Source: CAZABP01 sp964483245 (GTDB taxonomy: Bacteria; Planctomycetota; UBA1135; UBA2386). From it: 64,000 nucleotides of DNA. The translations under genes were made by a program, and so were the position numbers. This document shows positions 43,555-50,936 of this stretch, in pieces; positions within the stretch are counted from its first letter, which is position 1; every line of letters begins with the position of its first letter. The DNA lies in contig CAZABP010000019.1 in NCBI GenBank assembly GCA_964483245.1, positions 19,388-83,387 of the forward strand, in the 5' to 3' direction. The notes beneath the pieces were generated by a model, which made no database searches, had not been told where the DNA came from, and worked only from the letters and a program-made list of their open reading frames with translations.

Positions 43555-44252
43555 CGCGGCTGTACCTGTATGCGCTGCTGCCGGCGCCGCCGCCGGAAGG
43601 CTGCGGTGACGGCCACGGCGGCAAGCGTCTGCGCTGCGTCGATTGTGGCGGCTTCACCGCCGCCGTTGCCGAGCTCGAAGCGGCGCCCGCGGCGGAAGCG
43701 GCTGCGCTGTGCGTGCACGATGCCGTCGTGCGCCGGCTGGTCACGCTGGCGGACGCGGTGGTGCCGATGCGGTTCGGGCAGACGTTCGCCAGCGAAGTGG
43801 AGCTCAGGCAGAAGCTGGCGCCCCAGCAGGAGCGGCTGCGCGAGGCGCTGGCCCGGGTTGCCGGCTGCGAGCAGTGGCACGTCCGGCTGTCACGCGGGGC
43901 GGCGGATGCCGCGGCGACGCTGGTGCCGGAGTCGCTGGATGGCGGGCCTGGCACGAGGTTCCTGCGGGCGCGGGCGCGCGCCGCGCGTGCCGCCGAAGTG
44001 TCCCGCCTGCGCATGGCGGGTGGTGATCTCGTCGTGGCCGAACGCGTGGAGCCGGCGCCACCCGGGCAGCGGTATGCGGCGACCGTGTATCACCTGGTGC
44101 GGCGCGGGACTGGTGCCGACTGGCAGCAGCGCGTCGCGGCCGCCGCGGCGGAGCTGGCGCCGCTGCAGATCACGATCAGCGGTCCCCATCCGGCGTATGC
44201 ATTCGCCGGCAGCGAGCTGGCGCAGGTCGAACCGGAGCACCGTGAGCGCTGA
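43551..44252 (+). CDS. Gas vesicle protein GvpF/GvpL (paralogue 3)
   Basis: 233 residues from GTG at 43,551, the shortest of the three. RLYLYALLPAPPPEG, CVHDAVVRRLVTLADAVVPMRFGQTFASE and LQITISGPHPAYAFA keep the family pattern: N-terminal beta-strand, the 'H-x-x-V...P-x-RFGT' region and C-terminal 'GP-x-PAY-F'. The N-terminus carries extra Cys residues (CGDGHGGKRLRCVDCGG) that could bind a metal, which is not usual for GvpF/L. Confidence 0.87.
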   Translation: MTRLYLYALLPAPPPEGCGDGHGGKRLRCVDCGGFTAAVAELEAAPAAEAAALCVHDAVVRRLVTLADAVVPMRFGQTFASEVELRQKLAPQQERLREALARVAGCEQWHVRLSRGAADAAATLVPESLDGGPGTRFLRARARAARAAEVSRLRMAGGDLVVAERVEPAPPGQRYAATVYHLVRRGTGADWQQRVAAAAAELAPLQITISGPHPAYAFAGSELAQVEPEHRER

Positions 44253-44595
44253 ACGGCGGCTGTCGGAGCTCAGTGCCGAGCAGCTCGAGCAGCTCCGGCA
44301 GGATCTCGAGCAGCGCGCGCGTGAGCTGACGACGCGGCGCTGGAACGCCGACCCCGAGGACGTGCGCCGCGCCGTCGCCAAGCTCGTGCTGACGCTGGTC
44401 GAGTTCCTGCGGCAGTTGATGGAGCGGCAGGCGATCCGCCGCATGGATGCCGGCACGCTGACCGAGACCGAAGTCGAGCGGGTGGGATTGGGTCTGATGC
44501 GGCTCGAGGAGACCGTGCGCGAGCTCGCGCAGCAGTTCGGCGTGTCGCCGGACGAGCTCGGTCTGGACCTCGGTCCGCTGGGCAAGCTGCTCTGA
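44242..44595 (+). CDS. gvpK: Gas vesicle protein GvpK
   Basis: 117 residues from GTG, overlapping the previous gene by 11 bp. The conserved core DPEDVRRAVAKLVLTLVEFLRQLMERQAIRRMDAGTLTETEVERVGLGLMRLEETVRELAQQFG is the GvpK signature (VE-x-L-R-x-L-x-E-x-QA-x-R-R-x-x). GvpK is needed for proper vesicle formation in other hosts. It closes the compact gvp block. Confidence 0.93.
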   Translation: MSAERRLSELSAEQLEQLRQDLEQRARELTTRRWNADPEDVRRAVAKLVLTLVEFLRQLMERQAIRRMDAGTLTETEVERVGLGLMRLEETVRELAQQFGVSPDELGLDLGPLGKLL

Positions 44596-44631
44596 CGATG
44601 CGCCGAGGATCGTGGGATCGGGAAGCCTGCC

Positions 44632-46314
44632 ATGCCTGAGGTCGCTCGTCCGCTGCTGATGCGCGCGGTCCTGGTCCTGTTGGGGCTGGGGGCGTTCGCG
44701 TTCGGCGTCTACTACTCGTTCCGCGGCTATGTGTTGCCGGCGGTCGAGGGGAGCACCGGCGGGTTCTTCGCGAACCTGTTCAAGAGCTACACGCCGCGGC
44801 AGGAGTGCATGTACCGCGAGGCGCCGGTCGTCTGGCTGCACCTCGTGTCGGATCTGCTGATCGGGATCGCGTACTTCTCGATCCCGGTCGCACTCGTGTA
44901 CTTCGTGCGGCGACGGCAGGACCTCGCGTTCCACTGGATGTTCTGGATGTTCGCCGTGTTCATCCTCGCCTGCGGCAGCACGCATCTGATCGGCGTGCTG
45001 GACCTGTGGCGGCCGATGTACAAGGTCGACGGTCTCGTCAAGGCCGGGACGGCGGCGGTTTCGATCGCGACCGCGATCATGCTGTGGCCGCTGATCCCCA
45101 AGGCACTCGCGCTCCCGAGCCACGCGACGTTGGAGCAACGCGTGCAGGAGCGCACCGCCGAGCTGGCGCAGACCAATCGGGCGCTGACCGCGGCGCGCAG
45201 CCAGGCCGAGCGCGCGAGCCGGATGAAGGACGAGTTCCTGGCGACGTTGTCGCACGAGCTGCGCACGCCACTGCAGGCCGTGCTCGGCTGGGCGCAGCTC
45301 CTACAGGCGCCGCGCACGCCGCAAGAGCTGGAGCAGGGACTCGCGATCATCACGCGCAACGCGCAGGCGCAGCAGAAACTGATCGAGGACCTGCTCGACA
45401 TGAGCCGGATCACGTCCGGCCGGCTGCGGCTGGATCTCACCAGCGTCGACATGGCCGAAGTCGTGCGCGAGTCGGTCGCATCGGCGCTGCCGGGCGCGGA
45501 TGCCAAGGAGATCGTCGTGCAGACCGACCTGGGGCAGGAGCCATTGCTCGTGACGGGCGATGCTGCCCGGCTGCAACAGGTTGCATGGAACTTGCTCTCG
45601 AACGCGGTCAAGTTCACGCCGCGTGGCGGCCGCGTCGCCGTGCAGCTGCGGCGGGTCGAGTCGCAGGTCGAGCTCGCCGTGGCCGACGATGGTCAGGGGA
45701 TCGAGCCGGAGTTCCTGCCGCAGCTGTTCCAGCGCTTCCAACAGGCGGATGCCAGCGCGAGCCGCCGCCATGGCGGGCTCGGGATCGGCCTGGCGCTGGT
45801 GCGCCACATCGTCGAGCTGCACGGTGGGACCGTGCGCGCAGAAAGCGAGGGCGCAGGGAAGGGCGCGACGTTCGTCATCCGGTTGCCGCTCTGCGCACCG
45901 CTCGCCGAGCTGGAGCAGGTCCTCCCGCGTGCATCGCGGAGCGTCGTGCCATCGCAGTTGCCGGCAATCCTTGATGGGGTCCGCGTCGTCGTCATCGACG
46001 ACGACCTCGATGCGCAGCAGTTGATCGAGGCCATCCTGCGCGATGCCGGGGCCACCGTGCACGTCGCCGCATCCGCGCCGCAAGGACTCGAACTGCTGCA
46101 CCGCGTCCAGCCCGACGTGCTGCTCTGCGATCTCGGGCTGCCGGGCGAGGACGGCTTCGCGCTGATCCGCCGCGTGCGCGGACTGGACGCAGCCGAGGGT
46201 GGGCGCACGCCAGCCGTCGCCGTGACTGCGTTTGCGCGTTCCGGCGACCGCACGCGGGCATTGCTGGCCGGGTTCCACGTCCACGTGGCGAAGCCGTTCG
46301 ATGCCGACGACTGA
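44632..46314 (+). CDS. Hybrid histidine kinase with ethylene-receptor-like membrane sensor
   Basis: 560 residues. Residues ~10-35 form a membrane helix; ~66-160 contain three more helices with the pattern of the plant ETR1/cyanobacterial SynEtr1 ethylene-binding domain: SDLLIGIAYFSIPVALVYF (Asp74), then FAVFILACGSTHLIG (Cys114 and His118, the copper ligands). A coiled coil links to HisKA (His208 in LATLSHELRTPL), HATPase_c (NLLSNAVKFT, DDGQGIEPE, GLGIGLALV) and a C-terminal receiver with Asp500 (VLLCDLGLPGEDG). It starts 36 bp after gvpK on the same strand, so it may be cotranscribed and control buoyancy or a related response. Confidence 0.88.
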   Translation: MPEVARPLLMRAVLVLLGLGAFAFGVYYSFRGYVLPAVEGSTGGFFANLFKSYTPRQECMYREAPVVWLHLVSDLLIGIAYFSIPVALVYFVRRRQDLAFHWMFWMFAVFILACGSTHLIGVLDLWRPMYKVDGLVKAGTAAVSIATAIMLWPLIPKALALPSHATLEQRVQERTAELAQTNRALTAARSQAERASRMKDEFLATLSHELRTPLQAVLGWAQLLQAPRTPQELEQGLAIITRNAQAQQKLIEDLLDMSRITSGRLRLDLTSVDMAEVVRESVASALPGADAKEIVVQTDLGQEPLLVTGDAARLQQVAWNLLSNAVKFTPRGGRVAVQLRRVESQVELAVADDGQGIEPEFLPQLFQRFQQADASASRRHGGLGIGLALVRHIVELHGGTVRAESEGAGKGATFVIRLPLCAPLAELEQVLPRASRSVVPSQLPAILDGVRVVVIDDDLDAQQLIEAILRDAGATVHVAASAPQGLELLHRVQPDVLLCDLGLPGEDGFALIRRVRGLDAAEGGRTPAVAVTAFARSGDRTRALLAGFHVHVAKPFDADD

Positions 46315-46736
46315 TTGCCACGGTCGCGGGGCTGCTCGGGCTCCAGCGACGGACGGATGGGACGGCAGAGAGCGGTTCCGATTGAACGGGGGCAGCGGCG
46401 CGGCGCCGCCGCCACCAGTCCGGGATCGTGTCCGGCTCTGCGGCGAACGGGTGGTACGGCGAGCCGACCTGGATCAGGACTACGAATGCGGCTGCGGCCA
46501 GCGGGACTCACGCCACGTCCGTGCCGCGACGAGCTGTAGGCGTGAAGATCGCGTAGCCGTCAGCACGTAGCTCCACGGCCGCCGGATGCCGTGCGGCAGC
46601 ACGATCACGAAGTCGCTGCTCCCGACGGTCACGCTCACGCGCGCGTCAGCTCGGGTCTGGTCATGGCTGGCGCGTGAAACAACGGCGTGTGAGCTTGGCT
46701 TGCCTCCAGCGCAAGAACACCCGCGCGGAGCTTCCG
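46315..46736. other. 422-bp intergenic region, no gene seen
   Basis: The region lies between the hybrid kinase and the HAF-repeat protein gene. No convincing coding frame, RNA, hairpin or repeat was seen. It should contain the promoter of the downstream secreted protein. Confidence 0.45.
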
Positions 46737-48104
46737 ATGCAGATCCAACGCCTGCTGCCGTTCCTCTTCCTGATGGTTGCCATTCCGTCGCAGAGCTACC
46801 CGTACCGGGTCACCGATCTCGGCGCGTTGCCGGGTCGGACCAGCAGCGTCGCCCGCGGCATCTCCGCGGATGGGACGAAGATCGTCGGCTGGTGCATCGA
46901 CCGCGGCTTCCTGTGGGAAGAAGGCAAGGGCATCCGCGAGCTGCCGCCGCCGCCCGGCTACACGAGTGCGTACGGCTACGACGTCAACGACCGTGGACTG
47001 ATCTGCGGGCAGGCTGGGCTCGAGGTGACCGGGCCGACACCGGCGCGCGCGATCCTCTGGGACGCGAACCTCGTGCCGCAGAATCTCGGCACCCTCGGTG
47101 GCCGGTTCAGCACGGCGCGGGCGATCAACCGCCTCGGTCTGGTCGCCGGCACCAGCGAGGTGCTGCCGACGAGCACGCTGTGGCACGGCTTCCTCTGGCA
47201 GCCGGGGCTCGGGATGGTCGATGTGACGCCGTCCGCGACGGACCATCACGCGTCAGGCCTGAACGACTTCAGCCAGGTCGTCGGCCATGCCAGCTACAGC
47301 GCGTGGCGCTACACGCCTGGGATCGGCGTCGAGTATCTCGGCCAGCCGAGTGGGTTCGCGTTCACCGCCGGGTTCGCGATCAACGACGCCGGCCAGGTCT
47401 GCGCGTCGGCGACGACAGCTTCTGGCAACAGCGAGCGCCATGCCCGTTACACCGATGGCATCGGTTGGGAGATCCTCGGCGGAATCGGTGAGCATTGCAC
47501 GCCCACCGGGATCAACAGCTTTGGCCAGGTGGTCGGGACGAGCACGAGTGCTCCACGCGCGCCGCTCTACACCGATGGGCTCGGGTTGCAGGATCTGAAC
47601 CAGCTGGTCGATCCGGCCGGGCGCTGGTTCATCCTGCAGGGCTTCGAGATCAACGACCGCGGCCAGATCTCCGGCCACGCGTTCAGCAACGTCATCGCGG
47701 AGACGCGCGCGATCCGCCTCGATCCCACGTTCACGACCGTGCGCGGAGCCGGCTGCGTGGGCGGCACCGGGCGCGTGCCGAAGCTCGGCGTCGCCGGCTT
47801 GCCGACCGCGAACGGCCGGATCTCGATCCTGTTGGCCGAAGGTCGGCGCAATGGGCAGGCGCTCCTGCTCGTCGCGACGTCGGCCGGTTCGGTCGTGCTG
47901 CCTGGCGGCTGCACCTTGCTCGTCGGCTTCGATCCGTGGGCACACCTGCTGCCGCTCGACCAGATCGGACGCGGCCGTCTGACGCTCGACCTGCCGGGGA
48001 TCGTGACGCCAGCAACGGTGCACGTGCAGTACGCATCGATCGATCCGACGGCGCCGAACGGGATGTTCGCGCTGTCGAACGCGGTGGAGGTGCGGTTGCA
48101 GTGA
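46737..48104 (+). CDS. Secreted HAF-repeat protein
   Basis: 455 residues. GGAG lies shortly before ATG at 46,737 and the first 20 residues (MQIQRLLPFLFLMVAIPSQS) are a signal peptide. Residues ~22-335 carry about seven copies of a ~45-residue repeat of the extracellular HAF type, with I-N-D-x-G-Q-V-x-G cores: DVNDRGLICGQ, AINRLGLVAGT, GLNDFSQVVGH, AINDAGQVCAS, GINSFGQVVGT, EINDRGQISGH. The last ~110 residues (GAGCVGGTGRVPKLGVAGLP... VQYASIDPTAPNGMFALSNAVEV) form a C-terminal domain of the type shared by many secreted proteins of this lineage. Probable surface or matrix protein. Confidence 0.82.
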   Translation: MQIQRLLPFLFLMVAIPSQSYPYRVTDLGALPGRTSSVARGISADGTKIVGWCIDRGFLWEEGKGIRELPPPPGYTSAYGYDVNDRGLICGQAGLEVTGPTPARAILWDANLVPQNLGTLGGRFSTARAINRLGLVAGTSEVLPTSTLWHGFLWQPGLGMVDVTPSATDHHASGLNDFSQVVGHASYSAWRYTPGIGVEYLGQPSGFAFTAGFAINDAGQVCASATTASGNSERHARYTDGIGWEILGGIGEHCTPTGINSFGQVVGTSTSAPRAPLYTDGLGLQDLNQLVDPAGRWFILQGFEINDRGQISGHAFSNVIAETRAIRLDPTFTTVRGAGCVGGTGRVPKLGVAGLPTANGRISILLAEGRRNGQALLLVATSAGSVVLPGGCTLLVGFDPWAHLLPLDQIGRGRLTLDLPGIVTPATVHVQYASIDPTAPNGMFALSNAVEVRLQ

Positions 48105-48199
48105 TGGCTGCACGCGGCAGAACGGCGCGATCGGACTCGCTCCGCCTGCACGTGCAAGCATGGTCAGGTCCGCGCCGCGCCTCCCGGGATCGGGTGGGT

Positions 48200-48216
48200 T
48201 CGCCGCAAAGCGGCGA
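48200..48216 (-). terminator. Hairpin TCGCCGC-ttt-GCGGCGA downstream of tRNA-Pro remnant
   Basis: A perfect 7-bp stem with a 3-nt loop, 17 bp after the CCA end of the tRNA fragment on the minus strand. It is probably the terminator of the original tRNA-Pro gene, which would put the ancestral chromosome to the left of the fragment. Confidence 0.6.
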
Positions 48217-48233
48217 TCGGCAACAGTTTGGGA

Positions 48234-48278
48234 TGGTCGGAGCGACTGGATTCGAACCAGCGACTTCCAGCTCCCAAA
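48234..48278 (-). pseudogene. 3' half of tRNA-Pro(UGG): island attachment site remnant
   Basis: Read on the minus strand, these 45 bases are an anticodon loop TTTGGGA (anticodon TGG, purine-37 G), the 3' strand of the anticodon stem (GCTGG), a variable loop, a T-arm GCTGG-TTCGAAT-CCAGT, the 3' acceptor strand CGCTCCG, discriminator A and encoded CCA. The match to a tRNA stops exactly 5' of the anticodon loop: no matching 5' stem (CCAGC), D-arm or 5' acceptor (CGGAGCG) follows to the right. Such 3' tRNA fragments are the usual duplicated att sites made by tyrosine integrases. The whole tRNA is therefore expected at the other end of the island. Confidence 0.82.
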
Positions 48279-48727
48279 TCAGCGCTGCTGACGGGGTGCA
48301 ATGCAGCAGAGAACGAGCCGCGGAAACGGCTTGCAGCTCTCATACGGTGCGGGATGCGTGCTTGCAAGGCGTTGCGATTCTGTGCGGGTTGCAGCGCGAT
48401 CGTGCGCGCAGAATCCGGTAACTACCGGATTCGCTCGAGCCGCACGCGAACGCCGCGAGCTCCAGCTCAGCGCGCGCATTCCAGGGCACCAGGGCGCGTT
48501 GCGCGAAGCACCCTAACCCCGACGTCCCTCGCGCGCTGCGTGGTACGTCTGCAGCGTGAGCGTGCGCCAGGCGCACGGCGCGCGCACCCGGCATTCCGGG
48601 GAGGGGTGCGGGCTTTCCACAGGGGCGCAGCGCGCTGGCCCGGGCTTTTTCGGGGCCCCACCGACAGCTGCGCGTGCGAGCGCAAGCGCGAGGCGCAACG
48701 TGCGTGCCGGACCAGTGCCAGGCCGCT
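48279..48727. other. Island left-end non-coding region with 22-bp palindrome
   Basis: No credible gene is seen in these ~450 bp. A near-perfect 22-bp palindrome GAATCCGGTA-ac-TACCGGATTC lies at 48,411-48,432, 133 bp inside the island border. The position fits an arm-type or excisionase binding site of an integrase, or an operator; this is inference. Confidence 0.45.
48411..48432. repeat. 22-bp palindrome near the attachment site
   Basis: Ten perfect base pairs around a 2-nt centre (GAATCCGGTA / TACCGGATTC). It is the strongest perfect dyad I saw in the left part of the island and stands alone in a non-coding stretch. Confidence 0.75.
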
Positions 48728-49033
48728 CTACGACTGCCAGTACCAGATGCCAACGAAGAACCAAAGCACGATCGCGAGAGCGAGCGCCCAACCGAATCCG
48801 GCTTCGTCGTCCTCGTCCGCACGTGCGCTGAGGAGCACGAGCCCCGTGAAACCGATGAGTGCTGCGAGGCAAACGCCGCGCAGAATGTCGCGCGCGACCG
48901 AAGGAACGCGCTCGATTGCGTGCCAGATCGCCGCGACGATGACCGCGGCGATTCCGGAGGACACCAGCACGAAGCACGCCGTCACCGCTCGGTCGTTCCA
49001 CGTCGCTGGTCGAGGGGGCTCAGGCGAGGGCAT
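48728..49033 (-). CDS. Small three-TM membrane protein
   Basis: 101 residues from ATG at 49,033, with GGAGG 9 nt upstream. Three hydrophobic segments: ~17-38 (AVTACFVLVSSGIAAVIVAAIW), ~51-68 (ILRGVCLAALIGFTGLVLL) and ~80-97 (FGWALALAIVLWFFVGIW), with an acidic loop ARADEDDEAG between the last two. No family recognised. An upstream element at 49,099-49,143 is repeated before the other membrane-protein gene of the island. Confidence 0.65.
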   Translation of the reverse strand: MPSPEPPRPATWNDRAVTACFVLVSSGIAAVIVAAIWHAIERVPSVARDILRGVCLAALIGFTGLVLLSARADEDDEAGFGWALALAIVLWFFVGIWYWQS

Positions 49034-49633
49034 GAACAAGCCTCCGGCGCCATAGGTTAGAGTAATCGTCGTGGCTGTGCGACCTCCCGCACCGGCTTGC
49101 AGTCTGGAGTCCGCCGCAATCCCGTGCGATAGGGGACGCGGCCGATTCCCGCAGCGCGAGTACGTTCGCAACGCCGGCGCGCACGCCGATCCAGGGGTGG
49201 TCGCGGTGCGTACGAAGTTGGGCTGGGACCTAGCGGCAACGCGGACCACGCGGTCCGGCGGCAGCGGGTCTCGACTGTCCGCGCATGCGCCCTGCGCGCG
49301 GCGTGACGTCGTCGACAGACCCGGCAGGACCGATGCGCAACTCCGCGCTTCGCTGGTCCCTCGGGCACACAACTCCGCTGCCGATCGCGTGCAGATCTCG
49401 CGCGCCGGCGACGCCCTGTGCCTGCCTGGCCGCGTCAGGACGCCTGCGGATGGCGCCAGATCGTCACCGCGACCCACGGGGGCAGCGGGGGTGGGTAGCG
49501 TGCAGAGCGGGGCGGCGCGAGGCGGTGGTGGTATCAAACCCCGCAACAGGCGTGCGCCTCAGCTCCGGAACCCTTTTCGCGGGACGCTGCGATCGAGCGC
49601 ACGGACTCGCCAGCGTCTCTGGCCGATGGGCCT
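49034..49633. other. 600-bp stretch without convincing gene
   Basis: Open frames exist on both strands but their translations are Arg/Ser/Pro/Ala-rich with no hydrophobic core or domain, as expected by chance at this GC content. The right half may be the 3' remains of an older gene. The useful content is the ~45 bp element at 49,099-49,143. Confidence 0.5.
49099..49143 (-). promoter_or_regulatory. Shared upstream element, copy 1
   Basis: The ~45 bp from GCAGTCTGGAGTCCGCCGCA is similar to 50,359-50,403 (20 of the first 22 bases identical). The near end is 66 bp before the start codon of the three-TM protein gene, the same distance as copy 2 from its gene. Probable shared promoter or operator. 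Confidence 0.55.
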
Positions 49634-50293
49634 TCACCACGGGCGCGAACAGCTATGCACGAGCGCGGCGACGGTCAGCGCGATGCCTGTCCCGAAGACC
49701 ACCAGATCGACACAGAGATTGAGGAGATCTGGGTTGCGCCGCCTGCGCGGCTTCGAGGCGTGTTCGGTTGCCTCGGCAACGGTGGCCGGTGTCCGCTCGC
49801 GATCACCATGGAGCTGATTCGCTTGGCGCTCCCGACCAGCCCGAGCTTTCGCCTGAGCCGGCGCGAACCGTAGCAGCTCGTGTACGAGGAGCATTTGGTC
49901 GCGTTCGCGCCGAGCGCGATCCTCCCGTTCTGCCTCCGCCTGCCGGCGTTCGCGTTCGGCAGCTACGATCTTGCCGCAGCGCTTCAGCCATCGTTCGTGT
50001 GCGGCGACCTCCTTGTTCCGGGCACGCCCAAACTCCGCCGCTCGCCGTTCCATGCGCGGACGTCTGCGAACCTCGACCGCTTCCAGCCGCAGCCGCTCCT
50101 GGTTCCTGCGGACGAGGTACTCGAACTCCAGCCGTCCGAGCCCTGCCATGTCGAGGCCCGAGCCGCACCGGTTGCAAGTCAGGTAGCCGCTGACGGCATC
50201 GAATGCCGCCTCTGCCTGCGCGTTACGGTAGCCACGACCGCAGGTCGGGCACTTGGCCGGGAAATCGGGACTGGAGCGATCCTCAGCGGGCAT
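49634..50293 (-). CDS. Zinc-ribbon, coiled-coil, single-TM protein
   Basis: 219 residues from ATG at 50,293. An N-terminal zinc ribbon (CPTCGRGYRNAQ...YLTCNRCGSGL, four Cys in two CxxC pairs, residues ~14-45) is followed by a long, highly charged helix (~50-180: RRNQERLRLEAVEVRRRPRM, AERERRQAEAEREDRARRERDQ), and a C-terminal membrane segment (~197-214: LCVDLVVFGTGIALTVAALV). The topology suggests a membrane-bound cytoplasmic coiled coil with a nucleic acid- or protein-binding Zn ribbon. Function unknown; it may belong with the upstream kinase pair or the small TM protein. Confidence 0.72.
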   Translation of the reverse strand: MPAEDRSSPDFPAKCPTCGRGYRNAQAEAAFDAVSGYLTCNRCGSGLDMAGLGRLEFEYLVRRNQERLRLEAVEVRRRPRMERRAAEFGRARNKEVAAHERWLKRCGKIVAAERERRQAEAEREDRARRERDQMLLVHELLRFAPAQAKARAGRERQANQLHGDRERTPATVAEATEHASKPRRRRNPDLLNLCVDLVVFGTGIALTVAALVHSCSRPW

Positions 50294-50696
50294 GCGGCCG
50301 TCCTCGTGGCCGGAGGATACGTGCACGTTCGCAGCGTTGCGACGGGTCGCGGCAACGTGCAGTGTGGAGTCCGGCGCAAGACCCCGCGGTGTGGGACGAG
50401 GCGGCGGCTCTCGTGCTGGCGTAGAATCGCGCCCCCCGCCTTCGATCCTGGGCGACCAGATCGCGGGGCCGAACATTGGACGCTGTCGGGAGGGTGGCGG
50501 ACCCGCGCCCTTCTCTCGGATTCGCAGGGGGTCCAACCCGGCAAGACGGGTGACGCTCCTGTCCGGGCGCATGGGTACCCAAGCGTGACCGGAGGAAGCA
50601 CGCGGACGCCCCCACCCTGGACATCGGCGCGGTGCTCCCCATGCGAGCTGCGGCACCTCTGGGACTTGTGGCCAGCGTCCTGCGAGAATCCAGAGC
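50294..50696. other. 403-bp divergent region with shared element copy 2
   Basis: No gene seen. The region separates the zinc-ribbon gene (minus) from the small ORF plus kinase (plus). It holds the second copy of the ~45 bp element (50,359-50,403) and GTAGAATC-type AT-richer sites near 50,421, and must contain the promoters in both directions. Confidence 0.5.
50359..50403 (-). promoter_or_regulatory. Shared upstream element, copy 2
   Basis: GCAGTGTGGAGTCCGGCGCA, similar to copy 1 at 49,099-49,143. Its near end is 66 bp before the zinc-ribbon protein start, identical spacing to copy 1. Confidence 0.55.
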
Positions 50697-50918
50697 ATGA
50701 GCAACGAACAGGAACAGCGTGCAGCACTGGAAGCGGCGATCTCGGCCATTGGGCTTCTCATGGAGTCCGTCGTCGTCGCGAACCCCCGACTCCAGAAGAT
50801 TGATTTCTCGAAGCCCAGCGCAGAAAACGCCCGGCTGACCGAAGTCCACGAGCGGCACGTCAAGGCGATGCTCGTCGGGGAGCACGCCCGCAACACGCTC
50901 CTCAAGCTCGTCGACTGA
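50697..50918 (+). CDS. Small helical protein upstream of kinase
   Basis: 73 residues (ATG 50,697), acidic/amphipathic and all-helical by pattern: EQEQRAALEAAISAIGLLME, ARLTEVHERHVKAMLVGEHA. Stop lies 18 bp before the kinase start, so the two form an operon. No family recognised. It might be a kinase partner or an inhibitor. Confidence 0.6.
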   Translation: MSNEQEQRAALEAAISAIGLLMESVVVANPRLQKIDFSKPSAENARLTEVHERHVKAMLVGEHARNTLLKLVD

Positions 50919-50936
50919 CCGAGATCAGAGTCAAGC

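Noticed and set aside
48234..48310. Complete tRNA-Pro gene
   Set aside because: Only the 3' 45 bases match; no 5' acceptor, D-arm or pairing 5' anticodon stem strand follows.
49071..49817. Plus-strand frame of 248 residues in the island
   Set aside because: Composition is Arg/Ser/Ala-rich with no motif, and it overlaps the zinc-ribbon gene on the other strand.
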